Below, piece after piece: positions 16,161 to 23,114 of a DNA stretch of 32,064 nt. The position numbers and the translations under genes were made by a program. The DNA lies in NCBI GenBank assembly GCA_021300535.1, contig JAJTED010000083.1, positions 1 through 32,064 on the forward strand. The letters run 5' to 3'. How positions within the stretch are numbered: position 1 is the first letter of the stretch; each line of letters opens with the position of its first letter. Origin of the DNA: Planctomycetaceae bacterium (GTDB lineage Bacteria; Planctomycetota; Planctomycetia; Pirellulales; UBA1268). The notes under the pieces were generated by a model, which was given only the letters and a program-made list of their open reading frames with translations, had not been told where the DNA came from and did no database searches.

Positions 16161-16546
16161 TCCGAGGCACCCGCTGCAACCTCAACGGTAGCCGCGGGTT
16201 CTGTCGTTTCGTGCGGCTCTGTGCTGTCCGATACGGCTGCCTGCGGAGTCGCATTTCGCGTCGCAATCGCGTCGCAGGCTGCCACCCCGTTCGGACCCTC
16301 TGCCGCGATCGCCGCCGCGACGCTCGGCGCGCCCTTCACCACGTCCTCGAAGTGGTGGTCGCGCGACATGAAGAAGTGCTGCGCCGCGACCTTCGGCGAG
16401 TGTCCGAGCCACTTGGCGACGACGTGCGACGGGTCCCGCTCCAACCAGTCGGCCGCGCATGAGGCCCGCAGGTTCGGGAAGAGCCGCGGCCACACCTCGT
16501 GTCCAGCCTGAGCAATGCTCCGCTTGAGGTATGTTCGCAAGTTCAC
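16031..16546 (-). pseudogene. C-terminal fragment of a planctomycete-type tyrosine recombinase
   Basis: The frame from about 16546 down to 16280 encodes the end of a phage-type integrase: 'WPRLFPNLRASCAADWLERD' (with a catalytic-type Arg), 'HVVAKWLGHSPKVAAQHFF' (the HS box) and 'RDHHFEDVV'. At the nucleophile position, where relatives read 'HYL', this frame has Phe ('QHFF'), which would abolish strand cleavage. Everything upstream of the catalytic half is missing. The frame starts where an oppositely oriented AAA+ fragment begins. The last 80 residues are low-complexity and run into the 61-bp repeats. It is probably a decayed integrase. Confidence 0.7.
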
Positions 16547-16550
16547 TGTC

Positions 16551-16880
16551 GCCCGGGCGTGACCAGCAGGACGCGATCGGGGCCATCTACGCGCGGCACT
16601 ACGGTCCGGTCGCGAAGCAGGCCTGGCCGGAAGGCGTCAATTGGACCGGCGCCGAAATCAAGTCGTGCTGCAGGCTGGCGTCGCTGCTCGCATGATCCGC
16701 TCGTTCAGGCCGCGCCAAACGTCGTGCCCGTGGCGGTCACTGCGAGCGACAAGATCCAGGCTCTTCGCCAGTGGGCCTCGGGACGCTGCCTGTCGGCGGA
16801 TCAGGCGGGTGCGTATTCGCAGCTGGGGAAGGCAGTGGCGGTCGGGTGCGGAAAGTGTGCGGGAGCCGGGGGTGAATTGA
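16551..16880 (+). pseudogene. Frameshifted C-terminal remnant of an AAA+ ATPase (copy 1)
   Basis: In one frame from about 16551 the text reads 'PGRDQQDAIGAIYARHYG' and then 'WTGAEIKSCCRLASLLA' followed by a stop. This is typical of the lid region of AAA+ ATPases (the TGAEI helix). A one-base insertion relative to copy 2 shifts the frame near 16690. It continues as 'DKIQALRQWASGRCLSADQ', and the last bases read '...VREPGVN' stop in yet another frame. Copy 2 at 18085 keeps the same tail in one open frame. The upstream ATPase core is absent, cut off where the integrase fragment abuts. Identification as AAA+ rests on the lid motif and my memory of planctomycete relatives. Confidence 0.6.
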
Positions 16881-16991
16881 GCGTTGGGGACCGGCGGATG
16901 GCGTTCACCGGGCGTTGGGCTGGGGGTAAACTTCGGGTCGGCTACTGGGTCTCGAGCCCGTTTCGCCCCGTCTTTCCCTGTGACACGCGCC

Positions 16992-18071
16992 ATGAACGTC
17001 CTCGCTCGCTATTCGCCGCTCGCTGTCGCCGTGATCGTGGCTGGGGGTTGGCTCGGACATTCGCGCTCGCTGGCTGACGAATTGCCCAAGGACACGAACA
17101 AGATCGAGAGGCTGACGCCGGAGCAGGCAGGAAAACTGGCGAGGAAGCCGGGCAAGGTTCTGCTCCTCAACGGCCTGACCACGCTGGACGCCGACACTGG
17201 CAAGGCCCTCGCGGAGTTCAAGGGCGATTCTCTGGGCCTCAGCGGCCTGACCACGCTCGACGCCGACACTGCCAAGGCGCTCAAGGAGTTCAAGGGCGAA
17301 TATCTGTCCCTCTCGAACCTGACTACGCTCGAAGCCGACACAGCCAAGGCGCTCGCGGAGTTCAAGGGCGGATATCTGTTCATCGAGGGCCTGAGCACGC
17401 TCGACGCCGAAACCGCCAAGGCGCTCGCGGAGTTCACGGGCGCAATACTGTCCTTCAACGGCGTGACCACGCTCGACACCGACACCGCCAAGGCGCTCGC
17501 CGAGTCCAAGAGCCGTCTCATCTCCTTCCACGGCCTCACCACGCTCGACGCTGTCACTGCCAAGGCGATTGCCGCCATCAACACGTGGGATGGTCAACTC
17601 CCGAAACTAACCACACTCGACGCCGACGCCGCCAGGGCACTTGCGGAGCTCAAGGGCGAATGTCTGTCCCTCGACGGCCTGACCGCGCTCGACGCCGACA
17701 CTGCCAAGGCGCTTGCCGCAATCAACAAGTGGAATGGTCAACTCCCAAGACTGACCGCGCTCGACGCCGAAGCCGCCAAGGCACTCGCGGCCATCGACAA
17801 GTGGGATGGTCAACTCCCGGGCCTCACCGCTTTCGAATCCTCTGATTCCGTCGCGATCGCCAAAGCACTCGCCACGCGGAAAGGTTCGCTGTCGCTCCCC
17901 AACCTCAAAAGAATCTCCCCCAAGACCCTGTCCGCCTTGATCACCAAGGAAGACGTCGAGATTCCCCTGATCGAGATGCTCGAACTCATCCCCGAACCCG
18001 ACGGCAGCGCGACCGACGACTTCGTGATTCCCAGAGAGTTCGCAGAGCGGCAGAAGCAGAAGGCCCGGTAA
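16992..18071 (+). CDS. Secreted 24-residue-repeat (LRR-like) protein, paralogue 1
   Basis: 359 residues. Residues 1-29 form a signal peptide ('LAVAVIVAGGWLGHSRSLA'). There are then about ten repeats of 24 residues with the consensus L-x-L-x-G-LTTLDADTAKALAEFKG, resembling leucine-rich-repeat units of planctomycete surface proteins. Three units are altered to 'AAINKWNGQLP'-type versions. A non-repeated C-terminal tail (about 280-359) contains 'ISPKTLSALI', 'DVEIPLIEMLE' and 'DFVIP'. Function is unknown; such repeats usually bind proteins. It is preceded by the AAA+ remnant and a 111-bp leader, all duplicated immediately downstream. Confidence 0.82.
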   Translation: MNVLARYSPLAVAVIVAGGWLGHSRSLADELPKDTNKIERLTPEQAGKLARKPGKVLLLNGLTTLDADTGKALAEFKGDSLGLSGLTTLDADTAKALKEFKGEYLSLSNLTTLEADTAKALAEFKGGYLFIEGLSTLDAETAKALAEFTGAILSFNGVTTLDTDTAKALAESKSRLISFHGLTTLDAVTAKAIAAINTWDGQLPKLTTLDADAARALAELKGECLSLDGLTALDADTAKALAAINKWNGQLPRLTALDAEAAKALAAIDKWDGQLPGLTAFESSDSVAIAKALATRKGSLSLPNLKRISPKTLSALITKEDVEIPLIEMLELIPEPDGSATDDFVIPREFAERQKQKAR

Positions 18072-18084
18072 GCCAGCCCGCCGC

Positions 18085-18306
18085 AAGTCGTGCTGCAGGC
18101 TGGCGTCGCTGCTCGATGTTCCGCTCGTTCAGGCCGCGCAGCACGCCGTGCCCGTGGCTGTCACTGCGGGCGACAAGATCGAGGCTCTTCGCCATTGGGC
18201 TTCCGGAAGATGTTTGTCGGCGGATCGGGCGGGGGTGTATGCGCGGGAGGAGGGTGGCAGTGGTGGTCGGGTGCGGAGAATGATGCGGGAGCCGGGGGTG
18301 AATTGA
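18085..18306 (+). pseudogene. C-terminal remnant of an AAA+ ATPase (copy 2)
   Basis: A 73-codon open stretch without a start of its own. It begins 'KSCCRLASLLDVPLVQAA', continues 'DKIEALRHWASGRCLSADR', and ends 'MMREPGVN' with TGA at 18304-18306. It aligns throughout with the decayed copy at 16551-16880 but lacks the first 38 or so residues and retains one continuous frame. The fragment begins 13 nt after the stop of repeat-protein paralogue 1, at the same word (AAGTCGTGCTGCAGG) found in copy 1. This marks the left border of the duplicated unit. Confidence 0.6.
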
Positions 18307-18417
18307 GCGTTGAGGAGCGGCGGATGGCGTTCACCGGGCGTTGGGCTGGGGGTAAACTTCGGGTTGGCTACTGGACTGCAAACCCGCCTGCCCGCGCCTA
18401 CCGCATCGAGGCCCGCC

Positions 18418-19794
18418 ATGAACATCCGCGCTCGCTTTTCGCCGCTCGCTGTCGCCGTGATCGTGGCTGGGGGTTGGCTCGGACATTCTCGCTCGCTGGC
18501 CGACGAATTGCCCAAGAACACGAGCAAGATCGAGAGGCTGACCGTCGAGGCGGCCGAGGTGCTCGCGCAGCGCAAAAACGCAAGCCTGCGGCTCGATGGT
18601 TTGACCGAACTCTCCGCCGACGCGGCCACGGCGCTCGCTCAATACCAGGGCGGCAGGCTGAGCCTCAAAGGCCTGACCACGCTCTCCGCCGAGGCCGCGA
18701 GGCCGCTGGCACAGTTCAATGGCATGCTGCAGCTCAACGGCCTGACCACGCTCTCCCCCGAGGTTGCCCAGGCGCTGGCGGAGCATCGAGGCGAAGGGCT
18801 CCAGCTCAACGGCCTGACCACGCTCTCCACCGAGGCGGCCAAGCGGTTGGCGGAACATCGAGGCGAAGGGCTCCATCTCGCCGGCCTGACCACGCTCACC
18901 CCCGAGGTTGCCAAGGCACTGGCGGAGCACCAAGGCAACGAGTTGTGCCTCAACGGCCTGACCATGCTCTCCACCGAGGCGGCCCAGGCGCTGGCGGAGC
19001 ACAGGGGCGGCGGGCTGGGCTTGATTCGCCTGACCAATCTCTCCGCCGAGACGATCGTGGCGCTGACGCAGCACAAGGGCTTCCTGGCCCTCGACGGCCT
19101 GACCACGCTCTCTGACGAGGCGGCCCGGGCGCTGGGGCAGCACGCAGGCGAAGGGCTGGCCCTCAACGGACTGACCGCGCTCTCTCGCGAGCAGGCCACG
19201 GCGCTCGCGGAGCACAAGGGTAAATCGTTGTTCCTCGGCGGCCTGAAGGGGCTCTCCGCCGAGGCGGCCCAGGCGCTGGCGCAGCACAGAGGCGAACGAC
19301 TTTCTTTGAGGGGTCTAACCGCGCTCTCCGCCGAGGCGGCCCAGGCCCTGGCAGCGCACAAGGGCCAAGAGTTGTATCTCGACAGCTTGACCACACTCTC
19401 CGACGAGGCGATCCAAGCCCTGGGGCTGCACCAGGGGCCGGTTTCCATAAACGCACTTCTGCGGAACGAGGTTGTCGCCAGGCAACCGTTGAGCCCCCAG
19501 ACCGCAAAGGCGTTGGTCCTTTTTCTGCAGGGAGACCTCAGTGGCATCACCGCCCTCGACTCCCCTGACTCCGTCGCCATTGCCAAGGCCCTCGCCGCAA
19601 CGAAACGCCCGCTGTTCCTGCCCAACCTCAAGAAAATCTCCCCCAAGACGCTCACAGCCCTGATCGAAAAGCGGGACGTCGAGATTCCACTGATCGAGAC
19701 GCTGGAAATAATCGCGGAACCAGACGGCAGCGCTACCGAGGACTTCGTGATCCCGGAGTGGCTGGAAGCGAGGCAGAAGGAGAGGGCCCGGTAA
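18418..19794 (+). CDS. Secreted 24-residue-repeat (LRR-like) protein, paralogue 2
   Basis: 458 residues, the tandem paralogue of the gene at 16992. The signal peptide is nearly identical (residues 1-29) and the C-terminal tail ('SVAIAKALA', 'ISPKTLTALIEKRDVEIPLIE', then 'DFVIPEW') is conserved. The repeat block is longer, about 12 or 13 units, and has a shifted consensus LTTLSAEAAQALAEHRG in place of LTTLDADTAKALAEFKG. So the flanks are conserved while the repeats diverged. A non-repeat insert, 'NALLRNEVVARQPLSPQTA', occurs near 350-370. It is preceded by the same 111-bp leader between AAA+ remnant and ATG. Function is unknown. Confidence 0.82.
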   Translation: MNIRARFSPLAVAVIVAGGWLGHSRSLADELPKNTSKIERLTVEAAEVLAQRKNASLRLDGLTELSADAATALAQYQGGRLSLKGLTTLSAEAARPLAQFNGMLQLNGLTTLSPEVAQALAEHRGEGLQLNGLTTLSTEAAKRLAEHRGEGLHLAGLTTLTPEVAKALAEHQGNELCLNGLTMLSTEAAQALAEHRGGGLGLIRLTNLSAETIVALTQHKGFLALDGLTTLSDEAARALGQHAGEGLALNGLTALSREQATALAEHKGKSLFLGGLKGLSAEAAQALAQHRGERLSLRGLTALSAEAAQALAAHKGQELYLDSLTTLSDEAIQALGLHQGPVSINALLRNEVVARQPLSPQTAKALVLFLQGDLSGITALDSPDSVAIAKALAATKRPLFLPNLKKISPKTLTALIEKRDVEIPLIETLEIIAEPDGSATEDFVIPEWLEARQKERAR

Positions 19795-20626
19795 GCCAGC
19801 CCGTCTCAAATGGGCGTACCTCGCCCATCTCGCTTGCCCCGGCCGACGGAACGGTCGATTTCGCCATAGGTTTCCCGGCCGCGAGCCGCTGCATGCATGC
19901 AGCGAGAGCGGATGAAACAGGTGTTGAGCCTCGCAACCAGCAACGCGGTGGCCGCGGCGGCCACGCCGGCGCCGCTGCCGGGAAGCCGGAATCGTCGGAT
20001 GAGCGAACCCGCGTCGCTCCCCGGGAGGCCGTCCGCATTCCCTCGACTCGCGGCTTTTGCTGTTGCCGGTTCTCCAATCGTGCGCTCGGCTTGACATGCA
20101 CGTGTCACGAGAAGCCCCGGGTGGAAACCCGGGGACACCGGGTGTGAAAACCACCCCGCCGTCCATGCCGGATGACCGCACGCAATGTCCCGGTTCAAAC
20201 CCGCGCAGCATGGCACCCGGGAAGGCATGCGACCCGGAGTCCCCCGGCTTCCGCCGGGGGCTTTTTGTGCCGTTCGCGCGCGTTCCGAGAAGCCCCGGGT
20301 GGAAACCCGGGGACTCCGGGTGTGAAAACCATCCCGCCGTCCATGCCGGATGACGACACGCAATCGCCCGGTTCAAACCCGCGCAGCATGGCACCCGGGA
20401 CGGCATGCCACCCGGAGTCCCCCGGCTCCCGCCGGGGGCTTTTTGTGCCGTTCGCGCATGTCATGCCGAGCGCATGACTGGAGAACGCGCAACACCAAAA
20501 CTCGCGACTCGGGCTTCAAGGAACAGAGCCGCCAAACCCGACAGACCGGAAACGCACCACCAGTCCCAAGAGGCAGACCGGCTCAACGACAGCGCAGAGA
20601 TGCGCGAGTGACGCCCAACTCAAATC
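19795..20626. repeat. Repeat cluster E: two REP-like elements between inverted arms
   Basis: Two plus-oriented double-hairpin elements (about 20109-20267 and 20288-20447), each hairpin 1, middle, hairpin 2, then CTTTTTGTG. They are flanked by imperfect inverted arms: 'ggttctccaatcgtgcgctc' in the left arm (about 20050-20100) against its complement in 'gagcgcatgactggagaac' on the right (about 20468-20490), extending to 'cttttgctgttgcc' and 'gcgcaacaccaaaac'. Left flank 19966-20065 and right flank 20448-20626 both recur almost unchanged in cluster F. No gene is supported in 19795-20824. Bases 20627-20824 show nothing recognisable. Confidence 0.8.
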
Positions 20627-20824
20627 AGTGGGCTTCACTCGTCTTCTCACTGCTTTCGCTCCTGCCGATCGTGGGGCTGGGATCACGACACGGGACACGA
20701 GTGAACAAATGAGCGCCGGGTGATTGGTAGGAAATCACAGCCTCTACTATTCACACACACCGTCGCCAGCCAAGAACCTTTTCCAGCCCGGGCCGACGAC
20801 AGTCTGCGCGGCGGCCAGCACCAG

Positions 20825-21110
20825 TCAGTCGCCTTTCGCCAGCGGCTCATCAAGAGCGTCCGAGAGCATGTCGAAATACTCGGTCTCGAACCATGCCTTG
20901 AAGAGGGCGAAGTCGTGGAAGTCTGGGCGCTGCTCCAGGTCCAGATGCCGCGCCGACACCTCCTCATAGAAGATCGCCGCGGGTGACTCCTGCAGGACCG
21001 CGTCTTGGTCTTCCGGGTAGTCGCACTCGCCGATCAGGGAGACCGACTTTTCGCTGTGGCCTGGGAGCCAGAAAACATTGCGGTTTCCAGACGACGCATG
21101 GCATCGACAT
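20825..21110 (-). pseudogene. 5'-truncated unknown gene remnant
   Basis: On the minus strand a stretch of about 90 codons, ending with TGA at 20825-20827, reads like a real protein: 'NVFWLPGHSEKSVSLIGE', 'YPEDQDAVLQESPAAIFYEE', 'DLEQRPDFHDFALFKAWFE', 'FDMLSDALDEPLAKGD'. It has natural amino-acid composition but no credible start codon. Around 21110 the protein-like text appears to move to another frame ('VRVEEGDVDAMRRLETAMF'), suggesting a frameshift in a decayed gene. I do not recognise the family. It lies just downstream of the small secreted protein gene. Confidence 0.4.
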
Positions 21111-21196
21111 CGCCCTCTTCCACACGCACGGCAGTTTGCCGGAGCCCACGTTCACCAGCAGATTTTGCTGCCGAGGCTTACGGAACAGGGGCGGCT

Positions 21197-21628
21197 CTAT
21201 CTCGGCTTCTCCCCTGGCGTCTTGCTCTTCCGCTCGATGCGTTTCAACTGCGTGGTGGATTTCTCTTCGTTGAGCGTTAGGACACCATCGGCAATGGTTC
21301 CGCTCCAAGCCTTCCCTGCGAACGTGACCCTGCCGTTTTCGGCCTTCGCGGTTGCTTCCTGCTTGGTCTTGCCGTCCCAGCCTTCGCCGGGGAAGCCGCC
21401 TTCGAAGATGCTGACGACGAACTGGTCGTTGCCGCGGGCGACCACCTGGGCGGCGATGGTCCGGGGCGGCGCATTGACGCCCGTTATCCTGGCTTTGTAC
21501 TCCCCTTCAATCTTCATCTGGGGCTTGGCCTTGGCGGGACCAATCACCACCTTGACCGGTTCGTCGGCTGCACAGGCAAGCAAGCCGCAGTAGGCAAGAC
21601 ACGACAGCACGGCACACCAGCGTTTCAC
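21197..21628 (-). CDS. Small secreted protein related to 3-keto-disaccharide-hydrolase-associated domains
   Basis: 143 residues with a signal peptide ending near 'LLACAADEP' (about residues 1-22). The mature part has 'KIEGEYKARI', 'IAAQVVARGNDQFVVSIFEG', 'GFPGEGWDGK' and 'GVLTLNEEK'. This pattern resembles the small beta domain (roughly 'G-x-Q-V-A-x-G-x-G-x-F...GGLPG-x-GWDG') that often precedes DUF1080 domains in planctomycetes. No catalytic residues can be named. The GTG at 21628 is chosen because GGGAGG lies 6 nt upstream and it yields a clean signal peptide; an upstream in-frame TTG would spoil the ribosome binding site. The C-terminus is basic and ends 'KTPGEKPR'. Confidence 0.72.
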   Translation of the reverse strand: MKRWCAVLSCLAYCGLLACAADEPVKVVIGPAKAKPQMKIEGEYKARITGVNAPPRTIAAQVVARGNDQFVVSIFEGGFPGEGWDGKTKQEATAKAENGRVTFAGKAWSGTIADGVLTLNEEKSTTQLKRIERKSKTPGEKPR

Positions 21629-22030
21629 GAGGCACCTCCCTGACAAGGCTTTTGATTTTCGTTGGGTAAGGTTCGAGTAACGTGCCCGGCTTTACCCATG
21701 GGCACTGAGAATAGGTCGGCCAACGGGACTTCGGCAAGCGTCTGCCGAGCGGGGTGGATCATGAGAAGCAGCCGCCTGAGCTGGTCGGGCTGGATGCGGT
21801 CCGATCGGGGAGGTGCCGCGGAGCTTCTCGGCAGTTCTTCGCGCGATCCCGGCGGCTGAACATTCGGTCTAGTCACGAGTTGGATGCCCGCGTCGAACAG
21901 GGCCAGCAGACGATTGCGGGCATCGAGCCGCCGACGCTCAGGGACTCAAACAGGCTCCGCGCGACAGTCGCCCGAGACTTCGAGCAGATTCAGGCCCGTG
22001 TTGGTGACCTGCTCGTGAATCGGCCCCGCA
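21629..22030. other. Intergenic region with weak open frames
   Basis: No gene is firmly supported. A minus-strand frame (about 21625-21950, e.g. 'DARNRLLALFDAGIQLVT' and 'DQLRRLLLMIHPARQTLAEV') ends in TGA overlapping the GTG of the secreted-protein gene. A plus-strand frame over 21880-22030 ('VARDFEQIQARVGDLLVN') also reads moderately well. They overlap, so at most one is real. Neither matches a family I know. Confidence 0.3.
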
Positions 22031-22905
22031 GGAACATTCTCAGCCGCGGGCAGACGGGGGCGGGCCAGGCCGGCGCCGCTGCCGGGCAGCCCGAATCGTC
22101 GGATGAGGGAACCCGCGTCGCTCCACGGGAGGCCATCCGCATTCCATCGGCTCGCGGCTTTTGGTGTTGCGCGGAGGAGTTCAACAAAGGTGCGCCGCTG
22201 CAGGGATCCAGCAGCGAATCGTGTTTTGACCACCCGTACACAGGCGATCGGTCCCGTCACCGGCCCGAGAAAGCCCCGGGTGGAAACCGGGAGCATGCTG
22301 CACGCGAACCCGCGGCCTCGTGCCGCGGTTCGCTTGGCGGGCCGCCGCCCGCTTGGAATCAACCCGGCCCTCCGGGCCTGGCACGCACAAAAAGCCCCGG
22401 GTGGAAACCCGGGGACTCCGGGTGTGAAAACCACCCCGCCGTCCATGCCGCATCACTCAACGCAATTGCCCGGTTCAAACCCACATCGCATGGCACTCGG
22501 GAAGGCATGCGACCCGGAGTCCCCCGGCTCCCGCCGGGGGCTTTTTGTGCGATGGTCGCGCCCGAGAAGCCCCGGGTGGAAACCCGGGGACTCCGGGTGT
22601 GAAAACCACCCCGCCGTCCATGCCGGATGACGACACGCAATCGCCCGGTTCAAACCCACATCGCATGGCACTCGGGAAGGCATGCGACCCGGAGTCCCCC
22701 GGCTTCCGCCGGGGGCTTTTTGTGCCGTTCGCGCATGTCATGCCGAGCGCATGACTGGAGAACGCGCAACACCAAAACTCGCGACTCGGGCTTCAAGAAA
22801 CGGAGCTGCCGAACCCGACAGACCGGAAACGCACCACCAGTCCCAAGAGGCAGACCGGCTCAACGACAGCGCAGCGATGCGCGAGTGACGCCCAACTCAA
22901 ATCCT
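22031..22905. repeat. Repeat cluster F: two REP-like elements plus duplicated flanks
   Basis: Left flank 22071-22165 matches 19966-20060. Bases 22264-22295 hold a truncated hairpin 1, and 22300-22383 repeat the 85-bp block found at bases 1-85. Two double-hairpin elements follow, at about 22389-22547 and 22565-22724, both in plus orientation with CTTTTTGTG after hairpin 2. Right flank 22724-22903 matches 20448-20626 with only a handful of substitutions. Inverted words 'ttttggtgttgcgcg' (about 22160) and 'cgcgcaacaccaaaa' (about 22768) bracket the cluster. Bases 22906-23114 upstream of the LEPR-XLL gene hold no gene. Confidence 0.8.
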
Positions 22906-23114
22906 TAAATCCTTAGAAGGCTTCACGTCCTCGGCGAACTGCCGGAGCCGGAAGTCACCCGAAGGTTCTGCTCAGGAGGCCAAAGGTTAAACGAGCAGGA
23001 AAAGTGGATTCGCGAGCGAAAACGCCGGATGCTAAAATCGGAGGTGCGTGCCATAACCTGTTCCGGACTGCGAGTCCTGGCCGCTTCTACGGCCTTTTCT
23101 GCGACGAGAACCCT

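Larger units (their letters stand above)
16665..19800 (+). repeat. Tandem duplication unit: AAA+ tail, 111-bp leader, repeat-protein gene
   Basis: Both units begin with AAGTCGTGCTGCAGGCTGG (about 16662 and 18085) and end with 'gcccggtaagccagcccg' (at about 18080 and 19802). The distance from the AAA+ stop codon to the repeat-protein ATG is exactly 111 bp in both (16881-16991 and 18307-18417). Most of that leader is conserved, including 'gcgttcaccgggcgttgggc' and 'ggtaaacttcgggt', so it may hold the promoter. The arrangement shows one segmental duplication after the ATPase gene had already been lost. Confidence 0.8.

Noticed and set aside
20469-20611. Possible small conserved peptide 'MTGERATPKLATRASRN...' present in both repeat clusters
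   Set aside because: The two copies differ at about as many amino-acid-changing as silent positions, so there is no sign of protein-level selection; the shared sequence is a DNA duplication.
21625-21876. 83-codon minus-strand frame whose TGA overlaps the GTG of the secreted-protein gene
   Set aside because: Codon third positions are not GC-rich as in neighbours and no homology is recognisable; kept only as a note in the intergenic entry.
90-22724. CRISPR array hypothesis for the repeated hairpins
   Set aside because: Units are 160-180 bp, dispersed and in both orientations, with no regular short spacers and no cas genes.
20057-22754. Many 60-180-codon frames with text such as 'PGWKPGDSGCENHPAVHAG'
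   Set aside because: The same peptides appear at every copy of the double-hairpin repeat in several frames; they are translations of the repeat, not genes.
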